DNA of 64,000 bases from Scolanthus callimorphus. Its lineage: Eukaryota > Cnidaria > Anthozoa > Actiniaria > Edwardsiidae. Positions 52,001 to 63,700 of the stretch are shown one piece after another. The notes under the pieces were generated by a model. It had not been told where the DNA came from. It did no database searches and saw only the letters and a program-made list of their open reading frames with translations. The first letter of the stretch is position 1, and every line of letters begins with the position of its first letter. Made by a program: the position numbers and the translations under genes. Location: the NCBI GenBank assembly GCA_033964015.1, contig CM066912.1:29784532-29848531 (forward strand). The letters are read 5' to 3'.

Positions 52001-55000
52001 AACAAAGGCTACTGTAGTGTAACACGGGAAATTTCGGCAGAAACCCATTCTTGGAAAAAAACCCTGAACACATAGCACAGAATGTGAAGTGTTTGTCATC
52101 CATGTGTTTATCCATAGGAATGCCTAACACTTCCCATTCTTGCATGAAGTTTCTGCAGAAATTCTCTCTGCATAATATTTGTAGGATTTCTTGTTTTAGT
52201 TGGCAACTGATCCACTTTAATACAATTGGATGATAGTTAATGGTGTTGATGATAATGGAGATATCTGATGATGATTGTTTTAATATTTCAGGGGGGTGCC
52301 CTGTTGGCGTCAACCAGTGGTCCTGGATATCACATCATGATTCCATTTATAACATCCTTTAGATCTGTGCAGTCCACACTTCAAACAGATGAGGTGAAAA
52401 ATGTTCCATGTGGGACAAGGTGAGAGGTCACTGACAGATCTAGGGGAGGGGCTGGTTCCCCCACCCCTTGCAGATAAAAATTTATAAGAAAGGTGTGAGC
52501 AATTTGGATATGGTATTATCCTAAGCCATATGTTTTATATAATGATATGCCTACTTTCGTGAAGTGCCCCTCCCTACCAAAGAATGAGAAGTGTTTGCAT
52601 GGAAAGTGTTCACATGGGAAGTGTTTTTTCTCATGGCTCGAACATTTCCCATGTGTTTGCCTTGGGAAATTCAGCTTTCCCATGGATGTGTTTCTGAAGA
52701 AATTCCCTGTGTAAGCTGAGCCACCTTAAAGGAGCCAGTGCTTTGTGTAGTACGTCAGGTAATTTCATACTATTGTTCTCTGTTGTTTTTTTTCAGTGGT
52801 GGTGTCATGATATATTTTGATAGGATTGAAGTGGTAAACATTTTAAATCGTGACCATGGTAATTATAAATATTAACTGTGCATTAATTGATTACTGAAAC
52901 ATGTGAAACATAGTGTACATATTTATTGATTACGTATAACACCATTACACTGCATTAAAATGGAAATTAGTGCAAGACATTTCATTTGTGAGTATACAGT
53001 ATGACAATTTGATAAAGTCGGTTATCTGTTGTTTCCCATCACAGAATGACAGGTCTTTTCTGGTATTAGTTAATAATTATATAGCCAGCTCGAAATCCCA
53101 TTGTGCTGGCAAATCGATTTTTCTTGAATCCTCCAATAATGTTTTTACAATTTGCATGCTGAAATTGGACAGTTTGGTTTGAACATGGATGCTATACAAT
53201 TATAAATGAATAACAGGACTATAATGATGCCCGATCAAGAAAAAAATTGAATTCCCAAATTCCTCTGAACCCCAAATTGAACTCAGCCTTCAACCTAAGA
53301 CAATTTTGGTGTTCCTCTGAATTTTCTCACCAGTTCTTTCCTTAATCGAACAGCATGGAGTCCTATTATATGTACTAATTGCAGGAGAATATTTATTTTG
53401 TTTGTTCTTTCAGTGTATGAAGTTGTTAAAAACTACACTGCTGATTATGACAGAGCTTTGATATTCAACAAAGTTCACCATGAGCTTAACCAGGTAATTC
53501 CTGCCACTGCAAATTAAGCTAAAAGTAGCTGAGTGTACATTTTGTCTGTGGTTGATGGCTGTTTTGGTATCTTTTAGGGGTGAAACTGAAAATTCCTGAC
53601 AATCATCACCAACCAACAAATATGGGAGTTCTCCCCCCCCCCCCCCCCCCATCCTGGGTTCTGTCAGTCATTCCCAATTAGGGGAACTAGAAAGTCAGCA
53701 TCTCTTATTCCCCATACAGTCACATTGAATATAGTAGGAGTGGGGGGTCCTAGTCAGATTCCCTCTATGATGGGGGTGCATGTGGATCTTTCCTGGAATC
53801 ACAGGTTGTGGGAAGCAGAAGTTTTATTTATATTAGTATTTTCATTTGGAAACTGTAATGTAGATGGCTTTTTGAGATTCCTGAATTCTAATTTTATATG
53901 TTTTTTGGCCATAGTTTTGCAGTGTCCATAGCTTGCAGGAGGTTTACATTGATTTGTTTGGTAAGCCATTTTTTTTGCCTGCCATTAAGTGAAATATTTC
54001 TGGAGCTTTCCTTTGAGGAGAGACCTATATCCCATTAATGGATTAAGCTATTTGGTGGTTGGTGCTAAAGTGAGTTTTCATGCAGTAATAGAGCAGATTT
54101 TTTCATATGACTGTGCATGGCATGGAACCTGGCCTGCTGTGTAGATACAGAGCCTTGCCTTCTCCGCATCTACATAGCTTTCTCATTCTGCCATCCATCC
54201 ACAGGACAAATGATGGACAACCAATCAAATTGCATTGTCACGGCAGAAAATTATGGTCCCTACAACGAGAGCCAATGAAACTGCGTTGCGGTGCAGCACA
54301 GTCATGGCACATATCACAGCAATTTTCACAGTCATCTAATATGATGTGGGTTATTGTTGCTTAAATACCTACAGATCAAATCGATGAGAACTTGAAAACA
54401 GCCCTTCAAAAGGACTTGCTCAAAATGGCTCCTGGTCTTGTAGTACATGTAAGTAAAACAGGCTTTTAATAAATAAAGGAAACATGGAAACCTTAGCATG
54501 ACAGGTTCTTAAAAGCCATGTTCTTATGCGCTGGCTTTTACTGTACTCTAAGACGAGTTCTGCCGCCATGATATTCCATAAATTTCTTTAAAACTATTTT
54601 AAAGCTATCTTCATTTCTAAAAGCACACTGAGACAGTTTTGACTGGTGTTCGGTCTTTAGCAGTAAACGTTAATAGACCATTTTCTACTTGAGTGGGGGC
54701 CCTGTGGTTTGTCTACCCAAATGGCACTCAAGCGTAAAATGTTGTTTGTTGTTTCCACACATCAATGTTAATGTATTTTCTTTGCATTACAAGAAAACAA
54801 AATACTTTGTTTCACATGAGTGCCAGTCGGGAAAACATTACCTAATAATAATCATATATATTAGTATATTTATTTCAACATGGTTAAAAACTCATCAGGA
54901 TTTTAAAAACCTATATATACTTATTTACAATACTAAACACAATATGAATACTAAATAAAAGTCTTAGCTAAGCTTTATTATGAATTCACCTGTTTTCCAT

Positions 55001-58000
55001 GAGAGCTTGTGAGTAAAACTTTAGAAAAAGTCAAAAACCACAGGCCCCCCACTCAAGCGGAAAAAGGTCTATTCAAGCAAATACACCTAGCCAATCAGAA
55101 ACGAGAGAAGTTACAAGTTGCTGCTGAATGGTTTCCCTGTCAGCCAATCACAAGCTAAATAAACTACTATTATAACTATTAGGTATGGTGAGCACGTGAT
55201 TACTAAACACACAGCTGCGTTTAGTTAAAAATATGATGGGTTGATAGAATTGAGTGATCAATGAGAATACAAAGTAAACACAAATGCAAATCATTTTCAA
55301 CTTCCATCTGAAACCTGCTCTACACAGAATATTTTTTATGAGTGTTCAGATATGCCAAATCTAATTATTTTGGTAATTCACAGGCTGTAAGAGTGACGAA
55401 GCCGAAAATTCCAGAATCAATCAGAAGGAACTATGAAACCATGTAAGTACGTCTTTAAGCAAATTTTATTCTCTTAACTTTATTGGCACAGCTTGGATAA
55501 AAATGGTTCTGGGACTTCCTCACCATGTAGTCCCGGCATGGATGAAATTTCGGTCGGGCTCTGACAAATTATTACGCCAAAGCCATTTACGCAGCACAAA
55601 TATACCAGAGCCGTGCCATTAAATTTGGTACCCGTACCGCTTTTTATCTAAGCAGTGGCAAAAAAATCCCTGTCGTGTAAATGGGGCTTAAGAGTTTTGA
55701 GTAATCTTCTGTATTTTTTAAAAGGAGCTTCATATCTGATCCAGCTAATGCCATCTAATTTTTCGTCATTGTCCTCTTTTCAAAAAAGATTTTTATGCTG
55801 CTTTTATCTCTTTTAAATTGAGTAACCCCATCGATTTTACTAACAAAGATTACATGTGTTGTGTGCATACTTCTATTGCAGTGCATTTATTGGTCGATAG
55901 CAAAGTGACATTTGAATCTGAAACAAATAATTGTCAAAGCTATTGCAACGCATCTGTATCAAGTTTTAGCTGCTTCGTTATTTGTCTTCAGGGAAGGAGA
56001 AAAAACAAAGCTGCTGATTGCACACCAAAAGCAAAAGGTCATAGAGAAGGAGGCTGAAACAGAGCGGAAGAAAGCCATTATTGGTAATACCATCCTGAAC
56101 ACCATTTTCAGTATAGTAGACAAGAAACCAAAAAACTGCAGAACAAATTTCTCACGCCCAGGTATTCTGAAAATCTGAAATTCGCAACAGACTACCCCAC
56201 ATGGGTGGTGTATTGGAATTCTGCACATTGATTCATTGGTTGGCTGACATAATATTGTTTTAATTAATCGGTAAGCTTTTGGGATCATATCGAACGCATA
56301 GAGCAGATTTCATATTAATGTGAGAAGTGCCGCGATACGGCGTGGCACGGAACATGGCCTGCTGTAGATACGAAATGAAATCGCTTATTCGCGGCACGAT
56401 CGCGGCGCTGCACAATTTTGCCGTGGCACTTTTCACAGTCATACAAAATCTGTCTAGTTTCCTTGTTGCAAAAGTAACTTTTTAGAACTCAAACATACTC
56501 GTTACATGTTCACAGTCAAAGGCATATAACTGTATAATTGTGCTGATATTGTGCTGTATATCCTAGAGGCTGAGAAGCAAGCACAGGTATCCCGTATCCA
56601 GTATGAGCAGAAGGTTACGGAGAAAGAAAGCATGAAGAAAATGTCCCACATCGAAGGTAAATCTTCGCGTATCCAGGAAACAACTGTCGCCTCCCATTAG
56701 ATGATTCCCGATAAAAAGGCATTTTCTTGCTTCATTTGCATCAACTTTAAGTATTGCATGCTAAAACCGAATATAGTATTATAGTTATGGTTCATACTGA
56801 CCTTGAAAAGTCCTTGAATTTGCAGAATTCAAATACTGGAATTTGCGGGGGTCATCGACGCCCTTCTTACCTGGAATTTCCAGGTGTCCTCAAAACCCCC
56901 TTCCATGGAACTTGAACAACCCATCCTTTGAAATTTCCAGGTTGCCTAAACACCCCCTTTTCCATAGCTTAGAATTTCCAGGACTCAGATGGACCCTCTC
57001 CCCTTCAAATTTCATGGCTTAGATAGGCCCCTCCCCCCTAGAATTTCCAGGTTCTTTGACCCCCTGTGCAGAAAGAAAATGCAATCAGCCAATGATATAG
57101 TTGGCATCTATGGGGGTTATTAAAACACATGTTTCCATGTTGTAGATGAAACTCATGTTGCGCGAACGAAGGCCCAAGTTGATGCGGAATTCTACAAAGC
57201 CCAGAAAGAGTCAGAAGCCAACAAGGTAAATGTATTTTTAGTAATAATATCAATGAGCCCTTGTCGGCCACTATTTTGTTATTGTTTTTATTCAATGTAA
57301 TTGTGAAGAAATCTCAAAATAACCATCTACAAACAAAGTTTCATATTTGATTTGGTTTCATATTGATATTTGGTTTCATATTTGAATATTTCTCTACATT
57401 CCTTAAATCACCCGAAGGAAGTGGATGCTTTCACTGAATGGGTATGTTGCTAGGCAGACAAAATGGTGGCTGATCAGTGCTTCTAATATTAAGGTGTTTT
57501 ATAGCTAATTCACTAGAAAACACGAGTGAAAAGTAAATCACCCTGCCCTATTTTGGATGCAAAGAAAACGAAAGCATTTCAGATATTTTTATGTTGAGGT
57601 TGTAGAGGATCCTTTGCACATTAGATTCTATAATATACACTGGGAAAAGTTTTTCTAAAGCTGCCAAAATGACATACAGCCGTGCCAAAAAATATTACAC
57701 CCCCCCCCCCCCAATTTTCAAAAATTGCCCTACCCCTGTGGAAATTCCAGACTCCTGTACAACCCCTGTGAAAATTTGAAGCAACCCCTGTGGAAAGTCT
57801 TCATTCTCTTGTGGGCCTGTGGAAATTCCACAGTTGCAAATGAATACCCTGTGGAAATTCCAGGGTCAACTGAATGGCCCTGTGGAAATCCTAGGGTCAA
57901 ATGAATGGCCCTGTGGAAATTCCAGGGTCAAATGAATGGCCCTGTGGAAATTCCAGGGTCAAATGAATGGCCCTGTGGAAATTCCAGGGTCAAAATCAAC

Positions 58001-58441
58001 AAACCCTGTGGAAATTCCAGGGTCAAACACAGCGACCCCTGTGGAATTTCCAGGTTCCTCGATAGGGGAACCCAGCCCAATTCTAGATTTTTTTTTCAAT
58101 GCAATGATATATTGCTCTAGTTTGCAATGTTGATAGCATGCCATTTTAGCCATGACATTGAAACCTATGGCATGGTACCCTACAAACTTGAACTTTAATT
58201 AGAATATGTATACAAGTTTGGCAAAATTATTAGCAATGCGAGTAGTCGTGCCTTGTTAAACGGAGCATTTACAAAAGGTAATACTTTGCTTCTTTTCATT
58301 TAGATCAAACTGAGCCGTGAATTCTTGGAGTTGGAGAAATACAAAGCTATTGCATCAAACACCAAAGTGTTCTTCGGTCCCAATATACCAAGTGTTTTCC
58401 TGGACTCCCAAGCATTCGCAGAAGTTAAGTCCAAACAATAA
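49095..58441 (+). CDS. ERLIN: Erlin (ER lipid-raft SPFH/prohibitin-domain protein), complete, 12 exons
   Basis: Exons: 49095-49176, 51452-51474, 52292-52419, 52797-52858, 53414-53493, 53915-53960, 54375-54448, 55384-55442, 55992-56083, 56567-56656, 57146-57225, 58304-58441. All junctions are GT/AG and in phase, giving 317 residues (vertebrate erlins are ~340). Residues 1-20 ([18 protein letters not shown]...) form the N-terminal ER signal anchor. The SPFH domain follows ([54 protein letters not shown]), with the conserved glycosylation sequon NYT at N105 in [13 protein letters not shown]. The coiled-coil part contains [18 protein letters not shown]. The end ([18 protein letters not shown], [19 protein letters not shown]) then a short tail and TAA. 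In vertebrates erlin oligomers bind cholesterol and direct ubiquitin-dependent removal of activated IP3 receptors. Confidence 0.96.
49547..50820. mobile_element. Element with AGCGGAGCTCC ends containing a satellite
   Basis: TTTTTAGCGGAGCTCC plus a hairpin (GCGCGGGATGAAGGCCCGCGC) on the left; GGGAGCTCCGCTTTTA with GCCAGTGGCTAAATCTATAT on the right. It is the same family as 38343-38710. It fills over half of erlin intron 1. Confidence 0.75.
49978..50525 (+). repeat. 128-bp satellite with CRE-like palindromes
   Basis: Five units, each with GATATGACGTCANCGATGACGTCATC, i.e. up to two TGACGTCA octamers, followed by TGAAAAATTAATATCTCGTG, AAGGGAAGACTCTAAAACAA and GTAGTGTAGTCTAGGTCACC. Units start near 49987, 50115, 50243, 50371 and 50499. 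Erlin intron 1, about 0.9 kb downstream of the start codon. Confidence 0.88.
51533..51556. repeat. (CA)n microsatellite
   Basis: Eleven-odd CA dinucleotides, 60 bp after erlin exon 2. Confidence 0.95.
51664..51918. mobile_element. MITE, second copy of 34099-34350
   Basis: AAAAGGGCTCTCGCATGCTA and TAGCATGCAAGAGCCCCTTT ends; the interior (ATATTCGTCCACTGTGGACA, TAGTAATCAAAATAATCCT, GTTGTTTTGACCTGTTATCA) is ~85 percent like the copy in CaMKII intron 8. Erlin intron 2. Confidence 0.85.
52570..52725. mobile_element. Degraded relative of the CCCATGG element
   Basis: CACATGGGAAGTGTT, GCTTTCCCATGGATG and GAAATTCCCTGTGTAAGC echo 1024-1165. Erlin intron 3. Confidence 0.5.
54088..54338. mobile_element. 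TIR element, GAGCAGATTT family, degraded copy
   Basis: AATAGAGCAGATTTTTTCAT with ATGACTGTG, GGCCTGCTGTGTAGATAC and TTTTCACAGTCATCTAAT correspond to the copies at 37335 and 56299. Erlin intron 6. Confidence 0.65.
54671..55074. mobile_element. TIR element, AATAGACCATTTTC ends
   Basis: AATAGACCATTTTCTACTTG with AGTGGGGGCCCTGTGG at the left and CCACAGGCCCCCCACTCAAG with CGGAAAAAGGTCTATT at the right, ~404 bp, AT-rich interior. Erlin intron 7. Confidence 0.85.
56299..56457. mobile_element. TIR element, GAGCAGATTT family, copy
   Basis: TAGAGCAGATTTCATATTAA with GTGAGAAGTGCCGCG and TGGCACTTTTCACAGTCAT with ACAAAATCTGTCTA. The interior is rich in CGCGGC. Erlin intron 9. Confidence 0.75.
56815..57065. 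repeat. Degenerate GGAATTTCCAGG repeat
   Basis: Seven-odd AGAATTTCCAGG / GAAATTTCCAGG words with intervening CCCC tracts in erlin intron 10; related to the 31-bp array in intron 11 and to 61665-61850. Confidence 0.6.
57690..58080. repeat. 31-bp minisatellite (CTGTGGAAATTCCAGGGTCA)
   Basis: Core array 57840-58030 with units CCCTGTGGAAATTCCAGGGT plus CAAATGAATGG (31 bp, about six copies), preceded by looser copies and an ~11-base C tract at 57700. The repeated open frames (GNSRVK / VEIPGS) are translations of the repeat. Erlin intron 11. Confidence 0.9.
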
Positions 58442-59419
58442 TTACACCGGGAATAGAAGCATATGCCGTTTCCGGGAAACGTTGTCACCCAAAAAGCCTA
58501 TACGCTTGAAGCGCAAAGGATAATGGGGGCAGCTAAACTGCTACTGTTTGGTCTGAATTCAGACAGCTATCGCAACCACATGTGAAATCATTAAATTTCA
58601 GCACATTTCTAAGCATGTTTTTTTCTAATATTTTACGGAAATTCAATTTAATATTTACCCATACTCCCTAGCGCACCAAGCTTTGTTGCTTTTTCCAGTG
58701 ACAACGTATCCCGGAAACGGTATATAATCGGATGCAATGGTAAACCACTAGTGCGTGTTCGCGTGATCACTGAGCTACTTTCACGTGACATTTGTGTGTT
58801 ATCACGTGATAATAATGCTGTCTATCCACTTAGCGCAGGATCAGATGAAATAGTAAACCACTAGCACGTGTTCACCGTGATCACTGAGCTACTTTCACGT
58901 GACATTTGTGTTAACACGTGATAATGACGTCTTCCACTTAGCGAGGAGCTGGAATAAATGTGATGACTGACGTTTTTGTATAATTTGGAGGAGTTTGATT
59001 TGCTGGATCAGTCGTTGTGATGAAAATCTCGCCCTCAGAGCCGATGAGCTCAAAGGTCTGGAGGAATACGATTTCTTGAAGATTATAGGACCAACGGATT
59101 CGCCGTTTTCATGGTCAAAATTAAAAGAAAATTAAAAGAACACCACACCATAAGAACAAGCAATCTAAGCACGGCGACGTTAGCCACAATACACTGAACT
59201 TTAAGCGAAAACTTCCAGAAATTTTAGCGACTCGGTTTTTCGATGCATCCTCCGTGTTGGATCTACTGCTTAGTATCCCGGCCAGATCTATTTCGATCAT
59301 CCACAGGAAACCCGCACGGCTTGCTCCAGTCCCTTTATAGGCATTTGGCAAAACGACGAAAAAACGACAGCTTATTTTTGATATAGTTTCGGACTATTAC
59401 CAGTGGCAGACAGCACGTC

Positions 59420-59609
59420 CATTCTTGTCCCCAGAGCCTCCTCGCTCTTCTTACCCGACAATGGAGGCTCTGATAACACCGTCACTGATGCATGAGATAA
59501 AGCAGGTTTAATTACGCATGCTCGCCATTTTAGCCAATCAGCAAGGCCCTCAAACGACTGTTACCAGAGGCGCGAGGTGACGAGCCGGGGAGCTCTGTGT
59601 ACAAGAATG
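59420..59609. mobile_element. Mutator-like MITE, copy C
   Basis: CATTCTTGTCCCCAGAGCCT ... GGGAGCTCTGTGTACAAGAATG, with internal GGCTCTG, ACTGATGCATGAG and CCAATCAGCAAGGCCCTCAA shared with copies A and B. The most diverged of the three. Confidence 0.75.
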
Positions 59610-59896
59610 TTTTTATTTGTAGTACTTCTCTCGGAGACGCATGCGTATGTTTTATAGCGTTTGTTATGCTTTACGATTAAATACACCGATACACCGGTAC
59701 AACCTTAATAAAAACACTGAGTAAAAACAATGAGAGTAGTTTCTGAAGCGGTACTAATATCTGTGATGTTAAAAACACTACACTCCTCTTCTTCTGGTCT
59801 GAGTTATTTGGACAGAAACATGTTTACGTTATGCTACATCACTAAATCTTACAGAGAGAGTGTGTGTGCTTTGTTTCATGCAGTGGTTATACTTAA

Positions 59897-60073
59897 TAGC
59901 CTGCTCGTATTGTTGGAGAGTAGTTTTAGGTCGAGAAACGCGAGTTTGCTATCGCTTGGCCGCCATCTTGGATTTGTGACAAAATGTGACAAATCGGGGG
60001 GGGCAGGCGGCCAAGCGATAGCAAACTCGCGTTTCTGGACCTAAAACTACTCTCCAATAATGCGAGCAGGCTA
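59897..60073. mobile_element. Foldback element with ~65-bp arms
   Basis: TAGCCTGCTCGTATTGTTGG, AGAGTAGTTTTAGGTC and CGCGAGTTTGCTATCGCTTG are mirrored on the right, ending CCAATAATGCGAGCAGGCTA. The loop contains CCGCCATCTTGGATTTG. Confidence 0.85.
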
Positions 60074-60408
60074 TGGTTATAAGGATTTGTATCAATACAA
60101 ATGTGTGTGTTATTTTACAATGTTGTTATTGTACCCTTTTGTAAACTACCATTTAAAAAAGACGAGGGCATACATACATTTGTCGTTCATCAATCTTCCT
60201 TCTTAACTCAATGGTTTGGATTTCCTAAACACGAATCACGTTTCAGGGTCCGTACAGGTTTTGGAAAGTTTTGGAAATTGATAATGCCATTTTCCCGAAC
60301 CTGGAAAGTTTTGGACGAAGGGGCTTTTTCAAATGGGCTATGTAAACGTTATTAGTTTTCGTCTCAATGTTCTGAAATTATAGTTATATATTATATCTGC
60401 CTATTCAT

Positions 60409-60414
60409 TTTATT
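60409..60414 (-). terminator. Possible polyadenylation signal of GPCR 2
   Basis: AATAAA on the minus strand ~370 bp past the stop codon at 60783. It lies within the TIR element 60244-60648, so if used, the 3' end would be supplied by a mobile element. Confidence 0.35.
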
Positions 60415-60782
60415 GTTTTATTGATAATCTACCGGGAAAAAAATAACATTGAAAAATATGTTATAAATAAGCGAGGAACTGAACACTGTCGTGAGGGGTT
60501 TTGATTACGCGCGCGGGGTTCCTGTGTATGCAAAAAGCGCGCGAAAAAGTTGTCTCACGGCGCGTGCTAAAGTGGTTTTGGAAATTTTGGTCAATGGGCT
60601 TTGGAAATGTTTTGGAAATTTTCACAGAGGATTCTGTACGGACCCTGGAACTTATTGCTTCCTTGATTATTTCCCGTGTGTTTCGCCTTGTGTCGTTTCT
60701 CGTTGATGGATGTTAAACGTGTAACTTCCTAAATCTAAACTCCTTGATAGTTACACTAACAGCACGTGCGCTCCAGTGTCTC

Positions 60783-63700
60783 TTATACTGTTGAAGAATA
60801 TTCTGTAAAAAGGCTTTCTCTTTCAAGGCTACTTCTCTCCAATCTCGGAGAAGCAAGTACATCGTCGTTTTCTTGACTCGGCCCATTCCGCGCGGCATTC
60901 ACCTTCGTGCTTCTTCGGCTCAGAGACGCGAGCTCAGTGCGCATGCTCTTACGTCTCGTACCAATTCCTTTCCTAAAAAAACACGTGACACACAGCTCTT
61001 TAAATCCCTTCCGGTAATCCTCACTAAATGCAACGTAAATAGAGACATTTATCGCCCCAGTCGCATGCGAGAGTAGATATGAAAGAAAAGAATATGTATT
61101 AGGAGGCCCGCACTTCAGAAAAATGTCCGTTGCCCCTTGCAGGAACATATTCAAGTGGAGTGGTAACCAGAAAACTGTAAAAACTGCGACGACTGTGATT
61201 AACATTTTGATGACATTTTTCTTGACTTTTTGCTCCACTCTCTTGGTCGTTTTCGTGATATTCCCAGGGATTTCTCTGAACCACATTTTGTGCACGATCA
61301 CTGAGTACAGTGCTGTGATGATCAGTAGCGGCAAAATGTACAGGATGAGGAATCCGACGATTGTATAGACGAATGGGGATTGGACAGCGTGCAGAGGAGG
61401 CATCCAGGCTTCTATGCAGTATGGTTCCTCTTGGTAGATTTGTACTCGCATGGAATAGAGGTTTGGTGACGTCACTATTGCTGCGAGTAGCCAAGCAACC
61501 GTGATGATTACCTGTGAGATAAAATATGAAAGGTGGAATTGAGTTCTGTAAGGGATAGTTCTCGCAATTTGCTCGAAGTGTTGAAATCTAAAGTTAAAAT
61601 GGTCTATGAAGTCAGCTTAAGAATCCACTATTGGGTTATTTTTCCAGTTAGCATCCGTTACCCCTGCCCTTTATCGAGGAACCTAGAATTTCCACAGGAG
61701 TCGTTGTTTTTGACCCTGGAGTTTCCACAGGGCATTCGTTTGCTTGAAATTTCCACAGGGGTCACAATAGAATGTGGAATTTCCTCAGGGAGTGCTTCAA
61801 ATTTCCGCAGTGGTCGTGCAGTAAACGGGAATTCCCGCAGTGATAGAGCAATTTTTGAAAACTATTGGGTTATTTGTTGGAACAGCCAAATGAGGGCAGC
61901 TAGAATATCAGTTTTTACTGTTATAGGCTATCCTGTTAAAATAAAGTTGATCATGTTACTAAATCCGGTGCTCCTGCTATGACGTTAGTAACCAAGCAAA
62001 ATGATAAAAACGCCAGTAATAGATTCTCGTGAATTGTAACGAATCACTTGACAAATAAGGATGAGGCACAAGCTAGTCATCCCTTTTTCGCCACAAAATT
62101 AAGTGACTTGAGAAGTTGCCGTTTAGATCATTACTACGTCAGCTTTTGGAAGGACCTTAACTCGTTGACCTAAATCTAAATCGTCATTTTGAGTAACAAG
62201 AAAGCATTCATTTCCATCGCGGCATTCGTGGAGAACTTGAAGTCACAAAAAGTGAGCTAAAAATAGCATATATTCTACAGTGTTGGCCTGCAGTACTAAG
62301 GTGAAAGATCGATACTCCTAGTAATAGACTCATGAGGGTGGACAGCCCTGGAAGTGCATCATTCACCCATCCTAATTAATTCAATAATTAATTCCAGGGT
62401 GGTCATAAAGAAATTAGCTATAATTCAGGACTGTGCAGTAAAAACTAAACATTTCCAGGGGGTAGCTGAAACCTGGGTTCTCAACAAGGATATGTATTTA
62501 TTTTCGTATGCAACAGCGTGCTTCATGAATTACCTTGGAGTTTCTTGCACGGCTAGTGACACGAAGAGGGTAGACGATAGCGAAGAATCGTTCCCAAGCG
62601 ATCGCGGTCAGAGTAAAGATTGAGCACGCCATTGTTGTGCCTTGCATGAAAGCAATCAGCTTGCAGCCCAACTGCAAATAAGAAATGCGGCGATAAGCTG
62701 AATGAACACAGTATCCTTGACCGTCGGTCAACGCGAGCAAATAGAGCAGGAACGTTTATCCGAAAAATTGCATTGCTTCATATATTCAGAAGAGCAGAAT
62801 ATTGCAAGGGTAGAATTTATTGCGATATTTCGTTACTGTATCAAGGAAAAGGGAAATGGCAAAGTGAAACCAAGAGCGACAACACAGCATAAATTTGCAT
62901 AAGCCTGAAACAGGTCTTTGGAGCCGGAATTTAATTAACACATGGTTTTGATGCTTATTAGTTAACAGTGCTTCTTTGAATAAAGTTGACTGCACCTCGT
63001 TGGCTGACCACTTTATTACGGTATTCCGTGGTATATATAGAGGAGATTACACGGTGGTGCGAAGGTATGAGTTTTATTTTCGAGTGGCAAGAACATTATT
63101 TTACGAATGAGCGCAGCGAATGAGTAAAATATTGTTTTTGACACGAGAAAATAAAACTCATATCTTGAAGCCACCGTGTAATTTTCTTTTTATTATATAG
63201 GCATACCAGAAAAAATATTCCAAATTGATTTCCAAGCACTTTTGTTTTGACCGATATCCTCACTAGTGAGGATATGGAAAATATGTCACTGAGGACCCGG
63301 ATGTAGCTTTGTATGAGATCTACGAGTGGCGTATTTCCCAGTAAAACACTCGTGTCTATATAATAAAAGAGGGCATACCACGCAAACACAGAGGAAATTT
63401 GTTAAATACACCACGGAACACGCCACCATCAGTGCAAAACACTGTTTGGCAGCGCGCGCGTTTCTGTTTATATTTTTGCCTTCTTGTTATCGTGTCTCAT
63501 GATTCCACAAACATTTGACCACTTTATAACGTCATTCCGTGGTATTACAGAGGACATACCACGGAGAATCAGAGGACATTTGTTAAATAGAACATGCAAG
63601 GCTAGTCTTCTCGCAGCCGCCCGGACCGGTGTCACGCTGGTGAGCGTAGCGTGACACCGGTCCCGTGCGGCTGCGAGGAGACTAATGCAATGCTTACCTC

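Larger units (their letters stand above)
58442..60782. other. Erlin 3' region and intergenic repeats
   Basis: A possible erlin polyadenylation signal AATAAA is near 58954. Contents: a tandem duplication 58745-58935 (AAACCACTAG.GCGTGTTC, GATCACTGAGCTACTTTCAC, TATCACGTGATAAT), a MITE at 59420-59609, a foldback at 59897-60073, and a TIR element at 60244-60648 with ends CAGGGTCCGTACAG and CTGTACGGACCCTG. A short + frame near 59027-59135 (RADELKGLEEYDFLKIIG) looks codon-like but has no partner exons. Confidence 0.55.

Noticed and set aside
57905..58133. Two plus-strand frames with GNSRVK / VEIPGS repeats
   Set aside because: Direct translations of the 31-bp minisatellite in erlin intron 11.
59027..59135. 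Possible exon RADELKGLEEYDFLKIIG...
   Set aside because: Codon-like but isolated, without convincing acceptor, partner exons or a recognisable family; kept only as a note in the intergenic entry.
61533..61982. 149-residue plus-strand frame
   Set aside because: Lies antisense in a GPCR intron and is largely made of AATTTCCACAGG repeats.
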